A DNA stretch of 41,289 nt from Candidatus Puniceispirillum sp. (GCA_028382965.1 JAOEUK010000014.1:1-41289); one strand, 5' to 3'; positions 8,082 to 18,896 are shown, numbered from the stretch's first letter. Notes: generated from the letters alone by a model not told the origin. Numbers and translations are program-made.

Positions 8082-9416
8082 CTATCGCCGCCCCTTCAAA
8101 CGGGATTTCTTAACCAGGCCCTCGTATTGATGCGCTAGAAGATGGGATTGGATTTGCCCAACTGTATCAAGCGACACCGTAACGACGATTAGCAATGAGG
8201 TACCGCCAAAATAGAACGGTACTGAATATTTACTGATAAGTAATTCTGGCAAAATACAAACTGCAGCTAGGTAAGAGGCACCAAGCACCGTCAAACGCGT
8301 TAATACGAAGTCTAAATAATCAGCCGTCGATTTGCCTGGCCGGATACCAGGAACATAACCGCCATATTTGCGCAAATTTTCTGCTGTTTCTTCAGGATTA
8401 AATACAATTGCTGTATAAAAGAACGCAAAGAAAACAATCATAGAAACATAGATCAAGAGATAAAGCGGCTGACCACGCCCCAACAAAGCGTTTAATGTAA
8501 CTAACCAGTCAGCGCCCCCTGCTTGGCCGCCAGAAAGGTTGATAATTGAGACGGGCATCAACAACAGTGAAGACGCAAAAATTGGTGGGATAACACCTGG
8601 CACATTAATCTTAAGTGGCAAGAATGATTGATCACCGCCAAACACTTTGTTGCCATGCTGGCGTTTTGGATATTGAACAAGAATTTTTCGAACAGATCTT
8701 TCAATAAACACTATGAACGCTACCACCGCAACAGCCATCATAAGCAGTACGATAATCAGCAAAGAAGAAATCGCACCTGTCCTACCAAGTTCCAAAGTTC
8801 CCGCCAGTGCTGTCGGCAGATTTGCAACAATACCTGCAAAAATAATTAACGAAATTCCATTTCCTACACCACGAGCAGTAATCTGCTCTCCAAGCCACAT
8901 CAAGAACAAGGTTCCACCAACGAGCGTTACAACAGTTGTTACTCGAAAGAATAACCCAGGATCGTTGACTACCCCACTTGCTGACTCCAGGCCTATGGCA
9001 ATTCCGTAACCTTGAACCGTCGCCAATAAAACAGTTAAATAACGGGTATATTGGTTGATCATTTTACGACCAGATTCGCCGTCTTTTTTCATAGCCTCTA
9101 GCGATGGAACTATCGCTGTCATTAGCTGCATGATAATTGATGCCGTGATGTAAGGCATTATATTCAAGGCAAAAATAGTCATTCGGCTAAGTGCGCCGCC
9201 TGAAAACATATCAAACATACCAAGAATGCCACTGGATTGCTGCGAAAAAATATCAGCAAGCGCGCCAGGATCGATACCAGGCAGTGGCAAATAAGTACCA
9301 AGGCGATAAATGATTAGAGCTCCAACGGTAAACCAAAGGCGCTTTTTTAGTTCGTCAGCCTTTGCTAACGCCCCAAAACCTGCTCCCCCTGCCATGCGGT
9401 CTGTTGATGATGCCAT
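8082..9416 (-). CDS. secY: Protein translocase subunit SecY
   Basis: SecY forms the protein-conducting channel of the inner membrane with SecE and SecG. The 444-residue protein shows about ten hydrophobic segments and the family motifs LPLPGIDPGAL near the first periplasmic loop, GILGMFDMFSGGAL (plug region), GEQITARGVGNGISLIIF in the cytosolic loop, and the C-terminal SRLKGRR tail. Length is typical. It follows rplO by 17 bp and abuts adk. rpmJ does not lie next to it. Confidence 0.98.
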   Translation of the reverse strand: MASSTDRMAGGAGFGALAKADELKKRLWFTVGALIIYRLGTYLPLPGIDPGALADIFSQQSSGILGMFDMFSGGALSRMTIFALNIMPYITASIIMQLMTAIVPSLEAMKKDGESGRKMINQYTRYLTVLLATVQGYGIAIGLESASGVVNDPGLFFRVTTVVTLVGGTLFLMWLGEQITARGVGNGISLIIFAGIVANLPTALAGTLELGRTGAISSLLIIVLLMMAVAVVAFIVFIERSVRKILVQYPKRQHGNKVFGGDQSFLPLKINVPGVIPPIFASSLLLMPVSIINLSGGQAGGADWLVTLNALLGRGQPLYLLIYVSMIVFFAFFYTAIVFNPEETAENLRKYGGYVPGIRPGKSTADYLDFVLTRLTVLGASYLAAVCILPELLISKYSVPFYFGGTSLLIVVTVSLDTVGQIQSHLLAHQYEGLVKKSRLKGRR

Positions 9417-9433
9417 GTTGCTAATCTACCTAA

Positions 9434-9907
9434 CTATTCGGCCACAGCAGCCGGGACAACAATTTTGCCACCACCTTTTTCAACAGCTAACATAGCCGCT
9501 TTCGATGCACCTGCTGCATGGATCTCAACTTTCTTTGCTGTCAATTCGCCGTTCGCAAGTATTCGAATACCGTCACGTGTCTTAGAAATAACACCGGCGC
9601 TAACCAGCGCGGAAGCATCTATTTCTTTGGTAACGTCTAATTTACCGGCATCAATAGCTACCTGCAGGCGACCGAGATTGACCTCTGCGTAATTTTTCCT
9701 AAAAATATTGTTAAAGCCACGCTTAGGCAACCTACGGTGAATCGGCATTTGGCCGCCTTCAAATCCGTTTATTGAAACTCCTGAACGAGCCTTTTGGCCC
9801 TTGTGACCGCTGCCTGATGTTTTACCAGTTCCAGAACCAACGCCACGTCCAACCCGTTTAGCGTTCTTTGTGGCGCCTAGGTTATCTTTAACTTCGTTCA
9901 GTTTCAT
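9434..9907 (-). CDS. rplO: 50S ribosomal protein L15
   Basis: L15 is a 23S rRNA-binding protein important late in large-subunit assembly. The 157-residue protein begins [20 protein letters not shown], then the glycine-rich [19 protein letters not shown] segment and [18 protein letters not shown], all diagnostic. The start at 9907 was chosen over an in-frame ATG at 9985 because AGGAG lies upstream at the proper distance and the family N-terminus fits; the longer frame would overlap rpmD. It sits between rpmD and secY as usual. Confidence 0.98.
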   Translation of the reverse strand: MKLNEVKDNLGATKNAKRVGRGVGSGTGKTSGSGHKGQKARSGVSINGFEGGQMPIHRRLPKRGFNNIFRKNYAEVNLGRLQVAIDAGKLDVTKEIDASALVSAGVISKTRDGIRILANGELTAKKVEIHAAGASKAAMLAVEKGGGKIVVPAAVAE

Positions 9908-9959
9908 TTGTTTACTCCTGTCGGTGCGCCATTTATCTAATGCACACCAATGATAAAAT

Positions 9960-10151
9960 CTATTGCGATTGTTCAACTTGAACAAGGTGCTTAACCTTGT
10001 TGATCATCCCACGAACTGATGGCGTATCCTCTAATTCACGGGTTCGACCAATTTTATTTAATCCAAGACCTATTAGAGTCTGACGCTGGTCAGCCCTACG
10101 GCCGATCGCACTTTTTGTTTGAGTGACGATCACTGTTGCTTTGGCAGCCAT
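9960..10151 (-). CDS. rpmD: 50S ribosomal protein L30
   Basis: L30 is a small large-subunit protein. The 63-residue product has the family pattern [20 protein letters not shown], the [20 protein letters not shown] core and a [13 protein letters not shown] ending. It lies 14 bp after rpsE and 52 bp before rplO in the spc operon. Length is normal for bacterial L30. Confidence 0.96.
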   Translation of the reverse strand: MAAKATVIVTQTKSAIGRRADQRQTLIGLGLNKIGRTRELEDTPSVRGMINKVKHLVQVEQSQ

Positions 10152-10165
10152 CTTATTCTCTCCTA

Positions 10166-10738
10166 TTAGGATGCAACGGCGGCATCGCCGGAAGACTTGT
10201 CATCATCACGTTTTACAAGAATGTCGCCTACGCGTTTTCCACGCTTTTGCGCTACAGCCCGCGGTGCTTGAATACGAGTCAAAGCTGAAAACGTTGCTTT
10301 GATCATATTGTGCGGGTTAGAGCTACCAATTGATTTTGAGACAATGTCCTGAATACCTAAGACCTCAAAAACAGCACGCATGGGGCCCCCAGCAATAATT
10401 CCTGTTCCAGCTGGCGCTGCACGAAGCAGCACCTTGCCCGCACCGTAATCGCCCTTGTTATCATGATGTAATGTACGCCCGTCCCGAAGCGGAATACGAA
10501 CCATGTTGCGCTTAGCTCCTTCTGTTGCCTTTCGAATAGCCTCAGGAACCTCACGAGCCTTACCAGTACCGAAGCCGGCTCTACCTTTACCGTCGCCAAC
10601 CACCACAAGGGCAGCAAAACCAAACCGGCGTCCGCCTTTTACAACTTTTGCCACACGGTTAATGCCAACTAATTTTTCAAGAAATTCAGGCTCTTCGCGC
10701 TCTTGGCTACGGTCCCGTCTATCGTTTTTTCGTGCCAT
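10166..10738 (-). CDS. rpsE: 30S ribosomal protein S5
   Basis: S5 lies near the mRNA entry site and affects decoding accuracy. The 190-residue protein shows the S5 double-stranded RNA-binding domain, with [20 protein letters not shown] at about 18-37, and the [17 protein letters not shown] motif, followed by the C-terminal domain with [16 protein letters not shown]. The short acidic-basic tails at both ends are normal for alphaproteobacteria. Position between rplR and rpmD is standard. Confidence 0.98.
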   Translation of the reverse strand: MARKNDRRDRSQEREEPEFLEKLVGINRVAKVVKGGRRFGFAALVVVGDGKGRAGFGTGKAREVPEAIRKATEGAKRNMVRIPLRDGRTLHHDNKGDYGAGKVLLRAAPAGTGIIAGGPMRAVFEVLGIQDIVSKSIGSSNPHNMIKATFSALTRIQAPRAVAQKRGKRVGDILVKRDDDKSSGDAAVAS

Positions 10739-10750
10739 TAATCTTGCTCC

Positions 10751-11113
10751 CTAGAATTTCAAGCCGGCTTCACGCGCTGCATCGGCCAGCGCCTTTACTC
10801 GACCATGGAAAATGTAACCGCCGCGATCAAAAATCACAGCCTTAATGCCTTTTGCCTTAGCGCGTTCCGCAACCAGCTTGCCAACTGCGCTTGCCGCAGC
10901 CACATCAGCTGTCTTACTTAATTGTGACTTAAAATCAGCATCGAGAGACGATGCAGCAGCCAATGTCATCCCTGCGTTATCGTCAATAACCTGCGCATAT
11001 ATGTGCTTAGATGAACGATGAACAGATAGCCTTGGCTGACCATTTTTGCTTTTGCGCAATTTGGAACGGGTTCGCTGACGGCGGCGTTCAAATAATTCTC
11101 TAGATGTAAACAT
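10751..11113 (-). CDS. rplR: 50S ribosomal protein L18
   Basis: L18 binds 5S rRNA and anchors it to the large subunit. The 120-residue protein has the basic N-terminal [12 protein letters not shown] segment, the [18 protein letters not shown] core and the conserved [21 protein letters not shown]-terminus, and its length matches the family. It lies 9 bp after rplF and 12 bp before rpsE. Confidence 0.98.
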   Translation of the reverse strand: MFTSRELFERRRQRTRSKLRKSKNGQPRLSVHRSSKHIYAQVIDDNAGMTLAAASSLDADFKSQLSKTADVAAASAVGKLVAERAKAKGIKAVIFDRGGYIFHGRVKALADAAREAGLKF

Positions 11114-11122
11114 ATTTGTTCC

Positions 11123-11656
11123 CTACTTCTTCTTTCCTTCTTTGCGGACAATCTGCTCTTCAGCATATTTCACGCCTTTACCCTTGAAAGGCTCCGGCGG
11201 CCGCTTTGACCGAATTTCAGATGCAAACTGGCCAAGCAATTGCTTGTCAGCTCCAGTGATAGAAATTGCTGTGTTGTTTTCAACAATCACTTTTAAACCG
11301 GCCGGAACATCCATCTCAACAGGATGACTGAACCCAAGGCTTAAAACTAACTTATTACCTTGCATCGCCGCACGATAACCGACTCCATTAATTTCAAGCT
11401 TTCTTGTAAACCCTATGTCCACACCGACCACCATGTTTTGAATCGATGCCCGCATCGTTCCCCACAGCGAATGACCAAACTTAGTCTTACGCCTTGGCTT
11501 CAGGGTTGCCACATTATCAATGATGCTTAGCTCTACTTCTTTATGAAGACGCGCGCTTAACTCACCATTTTTTCCTTTTGCAATCACATGGCCATCTTGC
11601 TGCGACAAAGTCACATCAACTGGAATTGTAATCGCACTATTTCCAACACGAGACAT
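11123..11656 (-). CDS. rplF: 50S ribosomal protein L6
   Basis: L6 sits near the GTPase-associated centre of the large subunit. The 177-residue protein starts MSRVGNSAITIP and ends with SKRPPEPFKGKGVKYAEE and a lysine-rich tail. Both repeated L6 domains are present, the second including YRAAMQGNKLVLSLGFSHPV. It lies 12 bp after rpsH and 9 bp before rplR in the spc operon. Confidence 0.98.
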   Translation of the reverse strand: MSRVGNSAITIPVDVTLSQQDGHVIAKGKNGELSARLHKEVELSIIDNVATLKPRRKTKFGHSLWGTMRASIQNMVVGVDIGFTRKLEINGVGYRAAMQGNKLVLSLGFSHPVEMDVPAGLKVIVENNTAISITGADKQLLGQFASEIRSKRPPEPFKGKGVKYAEEQIVRKEGKKK

Positions 11657-11668
11657 CCAAACAGCTCC

Positions 11669-12067
11669 TTAAAATACGTGGCAGAGGACTTCACCGCCAA
11701 CCTTGGCTGTGCGTGCCTCATTATCAGATAAGACACCACGTGGAGTCGACAGGATCGCTATGCCAAGACCGTTGTAAACTCGCGGCAGGTCACGAAGACC
11801 ATGATAAACACGGCGACCGGGTCTTGACACACGCTTGATCTCAGAAATTACTGGCTGACCTTCATGATACTTCAATTCAATCTTCAACTCTTTAAGACCA
11901 GGGCGAACATCAACACTTGAATAGTTGCGTATATAACCTTCACGTTTAAGAACTTCCAAAACATTGCTTCGAAACTGCGATGCTGGACTCGACACAACAC
12001 TTTTGCGTGCATTTTGGCCATTACGAATACGTGTTAGCATATCGCCAAGAGGATCACTCATAGACAT
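11669..12067 (-). CDS. rpsH: 30S ribosomal protein S8
   Basis: S8 binds the central domain of 16S rRNA and, in E. coli, represses the spc operon. The 132-residue protein begins [18 protein letters not shown] and ends with the family [13 protein letters not shown] and GGEVLCHVF segments. The ATG at 12067 has AGGAG 9 nt upstream; the methionine two codons later is an alternative. It lies 16 bp after rpsN. Confidence 0.98.
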   Translation of the reverse strand: MSMSDPLGDMLTRIRNGQNARKSVVSSPASQFRSNVLEVLKREGYIRNYSSVDVRPGLKELKIELKYHEGQPVISEIKRVSRPGRRVYHGLRDLPRVYNGLGIAILSTPRGVLSDNEARTAKVGGEVLCHVF

Positions 12068-12083
12068 TTGCTTTATCTCCTCT

Positions 12084-12389
12084 CTACCAACTTGACTTCA
12101 CAACACCCGGAACTTGACCCATTGAGGCCAAGTCACGTAGGGCGATACGAGACATTCTTAATTTACGATTATAACCACGCGGACGACCAGTAATCTCACA
12201 ACGATTGCGGATGCGAATTTTAGCGCTATCACGGGGCTCTTCAGCCAATCTAATAACAGCCTGAAACCGATCTTCCATCGACACTTTCTTATCCGCAATT
12301 ATTGCCCTCAATGCAGCGCGACGAGAACCGCGGGCGGCGACAATACGCTTACGCTTATTATTCTTTTCAACGGCGCTTTTCTTAGCCAT
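12084..12389 (-). CDS. rpsN: 30S ribosomal protein S14 (zinc-independent type)
   Basis: S14 lies in the head of the small subunit. The 101-residue protein is the long form without paired CxxC zinc motifs: the C-terminal half reads [20 protein letters not shown], with a single cysteine. The basic N-terminus and the [20 protein letters not shown] ending match the family. It lies between rplE and rpsH as expected. Confidence 0.98.
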   Translation of the reverse strand: MAKKSAVEKNNKRKRIVAARGSRRAALRAIIADKKVSMEDRFQAVIRLAEEPRDSAKIRIRNRCEITGRPRGYNRKLRMSRIALRDLASMGQVPGVVKSSW

Positions 12390-12406
12390 TTTTAACCCCT
12401 TTGCTC

Positions 12407-12952
12407 TTAAGCTTTAACGAACGGAAAATCAAAACCTACGAGCAATTCTCGAGCCTCATCATCCGTCGTTGCTGATGTCACCACGATAATGTCCATGCCA
12501 CGAATTTCATCCACCTGGTCATAATCAACTTCTGGAAAAATGATCTGCTCCCTGACACCCATTGCATAATTGCCACGCCCATCAAAGCTCCTTCCATTCA
12601 ATCCGCGGAAATCACGAACTCTAGGAAGCGCAATATTCACCAACCGGTCAAGAAATTCATACATGTGCTCACGCCGCAAGGTGACCTTACAACCAATAGG
12701 CATACCTTCACGCAGTTTGAAAGCCGCATTGGCCTTCTTTGAGCGGGTAATTACTGGCTTTTGGCCACTGATTGCAGCAAGTTCTCGGGCGGCATGTTCA
12801 ACTTTTTTGGAATCACGAACTGCTTCACCTACGCCCATATTGATCACAACCTTCTCGAGTTTTGGTGCTTGCATAACATTGGCATAACCAAATTTCTCAA
12901 TCAGAGCCGGTCGAACTGCCGTCAGATAATGTTCTTCTAAACGCGTTTTCAT
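12407..12952 (-). CDS. rplE: 50S ribosomal protein L5
   Basis: L5 binds 5S rRNA and contacts the P-site tRNA. The 181-residue protein has [14 protein letters not shown] near 31-44, the [20 protein letters not shown] block, and a C-terminal [20 protein letters not shown] segment. Length is normal. It is 29 bp downstream of rplX and 17 bp upstream of rpsN. Confidence 0.98.
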   Translation of the reverse strand: MKTRLEEHYLTAVRPALIEKFGYANVMQAPKLEKVVINMGVGEAVRDSKKVEHAARELAAISGQKPVITRSKKANAAFKLREGMPIGCKVTLRREHMYEFLDRLVNIALPRVRDFRGLNGRSFDGRGNYAMGVREQIIFPEVDYDQVDEIRGMDIIVVTSATTDDEARELLVGFDFPFVKA

Positions 12953-12981
12953 CTCAGCTTTTTCACTCCTTACCCTCGGGC

Positions 12982-13299
12982 TTACGCCAGGGCTTTCCCA
13001 GATCGGCGGGCGATCCGGATTTTTTTACCATCTTTTTCTTCATAACCAACACGAGTTGCCTTGCCACTCTCAGGATCGATGTGTGCAACATTTGAAATGT
13101 GCAACGGAGCCTCCATGGAAATGATTCCCCCTGCATCTGTCTGTGTTGCACGGCGATGGCGCTTAACCATGTTAATACCTTGAACGCGGACACGGGATTC
13201 AGTCCTAAAAACCTCAAGCACTTCCCCTTGCTTACCCTTGTCACGACCAGTGACAACAATTATTTTATCACCTTTTCTTATTTTAAACTTTTCAGCCAT
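12982..13299 (-). CDS. rplX: 50S ribosomal protein L24
   Basis: L24 starts large-subunit assembly by binding the 5' region of 23S rRNA. The 105-residue protein opens with a KOW motif, [20 protein letters not shown] at 7-26, followed by [20 protein letters not shown]. Its start codon overlaps the rplN stop by one base (TAATG), suggesting translational coupling. Confidence 0.98.
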   Translation of the reverse strand: MAEKFKIRKGDKIIVVTGRDKGKQGEVLEVFRTESRVRVQGINMVKRHRRATQTDAGGIISMEAPLHISNVAHIDPESGKATRVGYEEKDGKKIRIARRSGKALA

Positions 13300-13667
13300 T
13301 ACAGCACCTCCGGTGCCAAAGAAACAATCTTCATGAATTTTTTACTGCGTAACTCACGAGTTACAGGTCCAAAAATTCGAGTTCCGATCGGCTCATCCTG
13401 TTTACTCAAGAGAACTGCAGCGTTGCGATCAAAACGGATCACACTTCCATCGGCTCTACGAATTTCCTTTGCAGTGCGAACTATCACTGCACGGTGAACA
13501 TCACCTTTTTTTACTTTGCCACGGGGAATAGCTTCCTTAACCGAAACAACAATGACATCGCCAACACCAGCAACTTTTCGTCCAGAACCACCAAGCACTT
13601 TGATGCATTGAACGCGGCGCGCACCAGAATTATCCGCAACTTCAAGATTTGACTGCATTTGAATCAT
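13299..13667 (-). CDS. rplN: 50S ribosomal protein L14
   Basis: L14 contributes to intersubunit bridges and is the landing site of RsfS. The 122-residue protein begins [20 protein letters not shown], contains the [20 protein letters not shown] segment and ends [12 protein letters not shown], matching the family along its whole length. In E. coli this is the first gene of the spc operon; here it follows rpsQ by 11 bp with no visible promoter, so S10 and spc genes probably form one transcript. Confidence 0.98.
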   Translation of the reverse strand: MIQMQSNLEVADNSGARRVQCIKVLGGSGRKVAGVGDVIVVSVKEAIPRGKVKKGDVHRAVIVRTAKEIRRADGSVIRFDRNAAVLLSKQDEPIGTRIFGPVTRELRSKKFMKIVSLAPEVL

Positions 13668-13678
13668 GACGATCTCTC

Positions 13679-13924
13679 CTAATTCTTAGCCAAATTATCA
13701 TAGACCACTTCAAAAGTCTTTGACTTGGAAATGGGTGCGCACTCTCGAATACGTACAGTGTCACCCTCCTTAAAGTGATTGTCAGCATCATGAGCCGCAA
13801 ACTTCTTGGATTTAGTAATAAATTTTTTGTACACCGGATGCATAATGCGGCGCTCGACACGGACGGTAACCGTCTTATCAGCTTTGTCGCTTACAACAGT
13901 GCCTTGCATGGTACGCTTTGGCAT
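13679..13924 (-). CDS. rpsQ: 30S ribosomal protein S17
   Basis: S17 binds the 5' domain of 16S rRNA. The 81-residue product has [20 protein letters not shown] at the N-terminus, then the conserved [18 protein letters not shown] segment and [20 protein letters not shown]. Length is normal. It lies 12 bp after rpmC and 11 bp before rplN. Confidence 0.98.
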   Translation of the reverse strand: MPKRTMQGTVVSDKADKTVTVRVERRIMHPVYKKFITKSKKFAAHDADNHFKEGDTVRIRECAPISKSKTFEVVYDNLAKN

Positions 13925-13936
13925 AACTAATCTTCC

Positions 13937-14152
13937 CTATTTTGCAACATTTTCTGCACTGGACATTTGACCAAGTACAGTTTTTATACGAGCGATCTCA
14001 CGGCGCACAATTTTTGCGCGTGTTGGGTTTTCAACCTGGCCACCAGCAGCTTGGAACCGCAAATTAAACTGTTCTTTCTTCAGGTCGATAAGCTGCGTTT
14101 TCAACTCATCAGGCGTCTTCGCACGAAGCGCTTCAGCTTTCACAATTGCCAT
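13937..14152 (-). CDS. rpmC: 50S ribosomal protein L29
   Basis: L29 is a two-helix protein beside the exit tunnel and part of the docking site for trigger factor and SRP. The 71-residue protein has the [20 protein letters not shown] helix and the [20 protein letters not shown] helix. Length is typical. It lies 14 bp after rplP and 12 bp before rpsQ. Confidence 0.97.
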   Translation of the reverse strand: MAIVKAEALRAKTPDELKTQLIDLKKEQFNLRFQAAGGQVENPTRAKIVRREIARIKTVLGQMSSAENVAK

Positions 14153-14166
14153 CGGTGCTTCCCCTT

Positions 14167-14586
14167 TTAATCAACATCGCCAAGGCGACGAACGATGCGC
14201 GTAGCCATCGGAAGTTTGGCAGCCGCAAGAGTGAATGCCTCCCTTGCTAAATCCCATGACACACCATCAATTTCAAACATTATCCTACCAGGCTTTACTC
14301 TAGCCACCCAGAACTCTGGTGTCCCCTTGCCTTTGCCCATCCGAACTTCGGCAGGCTTCGCAGAAACAGGCACATCAGGAAAAATACGAATCCATACACG
14401 ACCTGACCGCCGAAGGTGCCGCGTAATTGCTCGCCTTGCTGCTTCGATTTGCCGTGCAGTCACACGCTCAGGGGCCGCAGCTTTCAAGCCATAAGACCCA
14501 AAATTCAATTGCGTACCACCTTTAGCAAGACCATGAATGCGACCCTTGTGGGCTTTACGAAATTTTGTACGCTTTGGCGAAAGCAT
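14167..14586 (-). CDS. rplP: 50S ribosomal protein L16
   Basis: L16 organises the A-site region of the large subunit. The 139-residue protein begins [20 protein letters not shown] and contains [20 protein letters not shown] and [20 protein letters not shown], including the arginine that YcfD-type hydroxylases modify in some bacteria. Length is normal. It is 11 bp after rpsC. Confidence 0.98.
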   Translation of the reverse strand: MLSPKRTKFRKAHKGRIHGLAKGGTQLNFGSYGLKAAAPERVTARQIEAARRAITRHLRRSGRVWIRIFPDVPVSAKPAEVRMGKGKGTPEFWVARVKPGRIMFEIDGVSWDLAREAFTLAAAKLPMATRIVRRLGDVD

Positions 14587-14597
14587 CTACTTCTCTC

Positions 14598-15299
14598 CTA
14601 AGACTTGACGTTGCCGCGTGGCGCTGAGCCAGACTGTTGCTCGGACATGCTCTTGTCCTGGGCCATTGGATCATGCGCCATGACCTCACCCTTAAATATC
14701 CAAACTTTAATGCCGCAAGTACCGTATGTTGTAAATGCAGTTGCCTCACCATAATCTACTTCAGCACGCAACGTATGAAGCGGAACACGCCCCTCACGAT
14801 ACCATTCAGTTCGGGCAATCTCAGCTCCACCCAAACGACCAGCACAATTAATTCTAACCCCAAGAGCACCAAGGCGCATAGCTGACTGAACTGCGCGCTT
14901 CATCGCCCTGCGGAAACCAACGCGGCGTTCAAGCTGCTGTGCAATATTTTCGGCCACCAGTTTAGCATCAATTTCTGGTTTACGAACTTCTACAATATTT
15001 AGGCTGACTTCTCCACCAATGCGAGTGGACAAATCTGCACGCAACTTTTCAATATCCTGTCCTTTCTTGCCGATAATCAGACCAGGGCGCCCTGCATGGA
15101 TGGTAACTCGTGCACGGCCAGCCGGGCGCTCAATCACAACTCGACTAATGGCAGCTTGCTTCAACCTGTCCATCAAATATTCACGCAGTTTAATATCTTG
15201 GTGGAGCAGGTGCCCATAGTTACGACTAGCATACCAGCGAGAGTCCCACGTACGGTTTATTCCAACACGCATGCCAATTGGCTTAACTTTTTGACCCAT
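14598..15299 (-). CDS. rpsC: 30S ribosomal protein S3
   Basis: S3 forms part of the mRNA entry pore and unwinds mRNA. The 233-residue protein begins [20 protein letters not shown] and carries a KH domain with [20 protein letters not shown]. The start at 15299 was chosen over an in-frame ATG at 15326 because the family N-terminus begins there; GAGGAG sits about 11 nt upstream, inside the end of rplV. The C-terminal tail is short and polar, as in relatives. Confidence 0.98.
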   Translation of the reverse strand: MGQKVKPIGMRVGINRTWDSRWYASRNYGHLLHQDIKLREYLMDRLKQAAISRVVIERPAGRARVTIHAGRPGLIIGKKGQDIEKLRADLSTRIGGEVSLNIVEVRKPEIDAKLVAENIAQQLERRVGFRRAMKRAVQSAMRLGALGVRINCAGRLGGAEIARTEWYREGRVPLHTLRAEVDYGEATAFTTYGTCGIKVWIFKGEVMAHDPMAQDKSMSEQQSGSAPRGNVKS

Positions 15300-15300
15300 C

Positions 15301-15678
15301 CTACTGCTCTCCTCTTTCACCGACAATAATTGTCAGGTGTGAAAACGGCTTTAAAATCCTCGCCCCACGACCTTTTGCACGGGCGCGAAAACGCTTCATA
15401 ACAAGCCCTTTACCAACATGCGCTTCTTTTACAAACAAACGGTCCACATCCAGTGAATGGTTGTTTTCTGCGTTAGCTATTGCCGACTCCAAACCCTTTC
15501 TAACATCACCTGCAATTCGGCGCCGCGAAAAAGATAAAGTAGCGATAGCTTTGGTAACATCCATGCCTCGGATCATCGCTGCAACGAGGTTCAACTTTTG
15601 CGGGCTGACACGCAGATTACGGACAACAGATTTTGCTTCTGTATCGGCCAAACTACGTGAATTTGCTTGTTTACCCAT
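15301..15678 (-). CDS. rplV: 50S ribosomal protein L22
   Basis: L22 lines the peptide exit tunnel; its beta hairpin affects macrolide action. The 125-residue protein has [20 protein letters not shown], the [16 protein letters not shown] helix, and the hairpin segment [20 protein letters not shown] with no obvious deletion. It lies 9 bp after rpsS, and its stop is one base from the rpsC start. Confidence 0.98.
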   Translation of the reverse strand: MGKQANSRSLADTEAKSVVRNLRVSPQKLNLVAAMIRGMDVTKAIATLSFSRRRIAGDVRKGLESAIANAENNHSLDVDRLFVKEAHVGKGLVMKRFRARAKGRGARILKPFSHLTIIVGERGEQ

Positions 15679-15687
15679 TACATACCC

Positions 15688-15963
15688 CTAACGCTTTGAT
15701 TTCTTGTCGGCTGCATGTCCATAGAAAGTACGTGTTGGTGCAAATTCACCAAGCTTGTGACCAACCATTTCCTCAGAAACCGAAACAGGAATGAACTTAC
15801 GGCCGTTGTGGACACCAAACGTCAAACCTACAAACTGCGGCATTATTGTTGAGCGGCGTGACCATGTTTTGATTACATCGTTACGATCAGACTCTCGAGC
15901 CTTATCTGCTTTTTTCAATAGATGCCCATCTACAAACGGGCCTTTCCAAACTGAACGTGCCAT
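15688..15963 (-). CDS. rpsS: 30S ribosomal protein S19
   Basis: S19 sits in the small-subunit head next to S13. The 91-residue protein begins [18 protein letters not shown] and contains the diagnostic [20 protein letters not shown] and [20 protein letters not shown] blocks. Length is normal. It lies between rplB and rplV. Confidence 0.98.
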   Translation of the reverse strand: MARSVWKGPFVDGHLLKKADKARESDRNDVIKTWSRRSTIMPQFVGLTFGVHNGRKFIPVSVSEEMVGHKLGEFAPTRTFYGHAADKKSKR

Positions 15964-15977
15964 GATTAAATTAACCC

Positions 15978-16802
15978 TTAAGGCTTGCGACGCCGCACAA
16001 TTAGGCGGTCAGTCTTTTTGTTAGAACGAGTGCGCTTACCCTTAGTAGGCTTGCCCCAAGGAGTAACTGGATGACGCCCCCCAGAAGTGCGCCCCTCACC
16101 ACCACCGTGCGGGTGATCAACAGGATTCATCACCACACCACGAACATGAGGGCGGCGACCCAGCCAACGATTACGACCAGCTTTGCCAATCTTGATATTT
16201 TGCTGGTCAGGATTAGACACCGCACCTATTGATGCCATACACTCAGCGCGTACCAAGCGAACTTCACCGGATGTCAGCCGCAAAATTGCATAGTCACGAT
16301 CTCTGCCAACAAGTTGTATGTAAGTGCCAGCAGAGCGAGCCAACTGACCTCCCTTACCAGGCTTGAGCTCAACATTATGAACCAGCGTGCCAACGGGTAT
16401 ATTTGCTAAAGGCATTGCGTTGCCTGGTTTGATATCGGAGCCAATGCCAGACATCACTTTGTCACCAATGGAAAGACGCTGTGGAGCCAGAATATAACTT
16501 TGCTCCCCATCGTCATAGGTGATCAGAGCAATAAAGGCCGTCCGGTTTGGGTCATATTCAATTCGCTCAACCGTAGCTGGCATACCAATCTTAGTGCGCT
16601 TAAAATCAATAAGGCGATACCGACGCTTATGCCCACCACCCTTCTGCCAGGAGGTCACGTGGCCGGAATTATTGCGGCCACCAGTCTTTGACAGACCCTC
16701 AGTCAGCTTCTTAATTGGGCCGCCTTTATAAAGAGCAGATTTATCAACAAGAACAAGGTTCCGCTGGCTTGGGGTTGTCGGATTAAATTTCTTTAACGCC
16801 AT
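15978..16802 (-). CDS. rplB: 50S ribosomal protein L2
   Basis: L2 is a core large-subunit protein next to the peptidyl transferase centre. The 274-residue protein begins [20 protein letters not shown], carries the [20 protein letters not shown] segment, and has the conserved C-terminal [20 protein letters not shown] motif with the family histidine. Length matches the family. It is 4 bp after rplW. Confidence 0.99.
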   Translation of the reverse strand: MALKKFNPTTPSQRNLVLVDKSALYKGGPIKKLTEGLSKTGGRNNSGHVTSWQKGGGHKRRYRLIDFKRTKIGMPATVERIEYDPNRTAFIALITYDDGEQSYILAPQRLSIGDKVMSGIGSDIKPGNAMPLANIPVGTLVHNVELKPGKGGQLARSAGTYIQLVGRDRDYAILRLTSGEVRLVRAECMASIGAVSNPDQQNIKIGKAGRNRWLGRRPHVRGVVMNPVDHPHGGGEGRTSGGRHPVTPWGKPTKGKRTRSNKKTDRLIVRRRKP

Positions 16803-16806
16803 CTCA

Positions 16807-17133
16807 CTAAACTCCCATCAGGTCAATGTTCTGACCGTCAGCCAGTGTAACCATTGCCTTCTTCATGTCAGACCTGCGCCCAAGACGACCCTTAAATGTT
16901 TTCGTCTTACCTTTCTGAACAATTGTGTTCACGGCTACAACCTTGACACTAAAAAGCATTTCAACTGCTGCTTTGATCTGTGGCTTTGTTGCGTCAATTG
17001 CAACAGCAAAGGTGACTTGGCCATTTTCATTTGCAATTGTCGCTTTTTCAGTAATGATTGGGCGAAGAATTGTGTCATAGGCAGCTGCCTTAGACACAAC
17101 AGTTTTTATTGGCTTCCGCGCACGAATACTCAT
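16807..17133 (-). CDS. rplW: 50S ribosomal protein L23
   Basis: L23 lies at the exit tunnel opening and docks trigger factor and SRP. The 108-residue protein has [20 protein letters not shown] near 19-38 and [20 protein letters not shown]. The N-terminal 18 residues form a short basic extension relative to E. coli. The start codon overlaps the rplD stop by 4 bp (ATGA), so translation is coupled. Confidence 0.98.
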   Translation of the reverse strand: MSIRARKPIKTVVSKAAAYDTILRPIITEKATIANENGQVTFAVAIDATKPQIKAAVEMLFSVKVVAVNTIVQKGKTKTFKGRLGRRSDMKKAMVTLADGQNIDLMGV

Positions 17134-17759
17134 TTGAGACGCTCCTCAAGATGTGCCGCGGCATCCTTGGATAGAACCAGAACATCCCGACGCAGAATGT
17201 CAAAAACATTAATGCCCTGTTGAGGTAGCACATCAACTAAGGGAATATTACGCGCCGCATTCACGAACGCGATATCAAGCTCAGCCCCGCCTACAATTAA
17301 GGCATTGTCTGCTCCCAACTTGACTAATTGGTCACGAAGTTTTGCTGTCTTACCGGCTAACTTACCAGTAGAAACCAAATTATCTATAACTAATAATTTA
17401 CCTCCAGCTGCCTTCGCAGACAACGCAGACCGCAAACCGAGTTGACGCACCTTCTTTGGCAGCGCGTGTCCATGATCACGGACAACTGGTCCATGAACGA
17501 CGCCACCCCCACGAAACTGCACAGCAGCGGCAGAACCATGCCGCGCGCGACCAGTACCTTTTTGCTTAAACATTTTAGCCGTGGTTATGGCTACATCTGA
17601 ACGCGATTTGACTTTGTGAGTGCCAGCACGCCTCTTAGCGAGTTGCCATTTTACCACACGCGCGACAATATCTGCACGCGGCAAGACACCAAACACTGCG
17701 TCAGCAAGGGTAATGTCACCCACAGTCTTGTTGTCAATTGTTTTTACATCAAGTTTCAT
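17130..17759 (-). CDS. rplD: 50S ribosomal protein L4
   Basis: L4 reaches into the exit tunnel and, in E. coli, represses the S10 operon. The 209-residue protein has the [20 protein letters not shown] region, the tunnel loop with [20 protein letters not shown], and [20 protein letters not shown]. Length is normal. It follows rplC by 5 bp and overlaps rplW. I see no room for an S10-type leader upstream of rpsJ, so L4 autogenous control of the enteric type seems unlikely here. Confidence 0.98.
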   Translation of the reverse strand: MKLDVKTIDNKTVGDITLADAVFGVLPRADIVARVVKWQLAKRRAGTHKVKSRSDVAITTAKMFKQKGTGRARHGSAAAVQFRGGGVVHGPVVRDHGHALPKKVRQLGLRSALSAKAAGGKLLVIDNLVSTGKLAGKTAKLRDQLVKLGADNALIVGGAELDIAFVNAARNIPLVDVLPQQGINVFDILRRDVLVLSKDAAAHLEERLK

Positions 17760-17764
17760 TAACT

Positions 17765-18571
17765 TTATTCCCTCTCAGCTTCCGCATCAGCAGCCACGGG
17801 AGCTTCCGCTAAAGCTTCGACAGCAGGCGCATCCTTTGATTTTAGAGCGTCTTCAGTAGGGGGAGAGCCAATGGAGGATTCCTCAACAGGCGCCTGAGTA
17901 ACCAGCAAACCAGCAGGGAATGGAGCATTATCAGGACGTGAAAACTTTATTGCATCACTAATCAATACCCAGCCATTCTTTGGGCCCGGAACTGCACCAC
18001 AAAGTAACACCACGCCCTCTTCATTATCAACTTCGACCACTTCAATACTCTGCGTAGTGCTGCGCACCGCACCCATATGGCCAGCCATCTTTTTACCTTT
18101 GAAGACCTTCCCTGGATCCTGACACTGCCCCGTAGAACCGTGCGACCGGTGAGACACAGACACACCGTGAGACGCTCGCAAACCAGCAAAATTATGCCGC
18201 TTCATCGCACCCGCAAAACCCTTGCCTTTGGTTGTTCCCACCACATCTACCTTTTGGCCGACAACAAAATGTGAGGGCGCAAGTGTTGCCCCAACATCAA
18301 GTAGCGCATCCTCACCAACCCGGAATTCAGCAAGCTTTGATTTCGGCAAAACGTTGGCCTTAGCAAAATGCCCGCGCATTGGCTTGGACACATTCTTTGC
18401 CTTAGCAGCACCAGCTCCAAGTTGAACGGCTGTATAACCATCCTTTTCATAACTACGAACTGCTACAACCTGCACGTCATCGAGCTTTAGTACGGTGACT
18501 GGCACATGGTGGCCAACATCGTTAAACACTCGTGTCATCCCCATCTTTCTTGCAATAATGCCGCTACGCAT
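17765..18571 (-). CDS. rplC: 50S ribosomal protein L3 with acidic C-terminal tail
   Basis: L3 starts large-subunit assembly and approaches the peptidyl transferase centre. The 268-residue protein begins [18 protein letters not shown] and has the [20 protein letters not shown] block and [20 protein letters not shown], whose glutamine is the PrmB methylation site in E. coli. The start at 18571 was preferred to an upstream frame opening at 18628, which would overlap rpsJ and lacks family similarity. The last 45 or so residues form an Ala/Glu-rich acidic tail absent from E. coli L3 and probably disordered. Confidence 0.98.
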   Translation of the reverse strand: MRSGIIARKMGMTRVFNDVGHHVPVTVLKLDDVQVVAVRSYEKDGYTAVQLGAGAAKAKNVSKPMRGHFAKANVLPKSKLAEFRVGEDALLDVGATLAPSHFVVGQKVDVVGTTKGKGFAGAMKRHNFAGLRASHGVSVSHRSHGSTGQCQDPGKVFKGKKMAGHMGAVRSTTQSIEVVEVDNEEGVVLLCGAVPGPKNGWVLISDAIKFSRPDNAPFPAGLLVTQAPVEESSIGSPPTEDALKSKDAPAVEALAEAPVAADAEAERE

Positions 18572-18587
18572 AACTCTGGTCCCCTCC

Positions 18588-18896
18588 CTAGAGCTTGATC
18601 TCAACGTCAACACCAGCCGCCAGATCAAGCTTCATCAGCGCATCAACGGTTTGTGGTGTTGGGTCAATAATGTCAAGTAAACGCTTGTGCGTACGAATCT
18701 CAAATTGCTCGCGGCTTTTCTTATCGATATGCGGCGAACGCAGCACAGTCATGTGACGCATGTTGGTTGGCAAAGGTATAGGCCCACGCACTTCAGCACC
18801 TGTACGCTTAGCAGTGTTCACAATTTCCGCCGTGGACTGGTCAAGAATACGGTGATCAAATGCTTTCAGTCGGATTCTGATATTCTGGGTTTCCAT
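18588..18896 (-). CDS. rpsJ: 30S ribosomal protein S10
   Basis: S10 belongs to the small-subunit head and also forms the NusB-S10 antitermination complex. The 102-residue protein begins [20 protein letters not shown] and has [20 protein letters not shown] and [19 protein letters not shown]. Length is normal. It is the first gene of the S10 cluster, 61 bp from the tuf1 stop, with a terminator-like hairpin in between. Confidence 0.98.
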   Translation of the reverse strand: METQNIRIRLKAFDHRILDQSTAEIVNTAKRTGAEVRGPIPLPTNMRHMTVLRSPHIDKKSREQFEIRTHKRLLDIIDPTPQTVDALMKLDLAAGVDVEIKL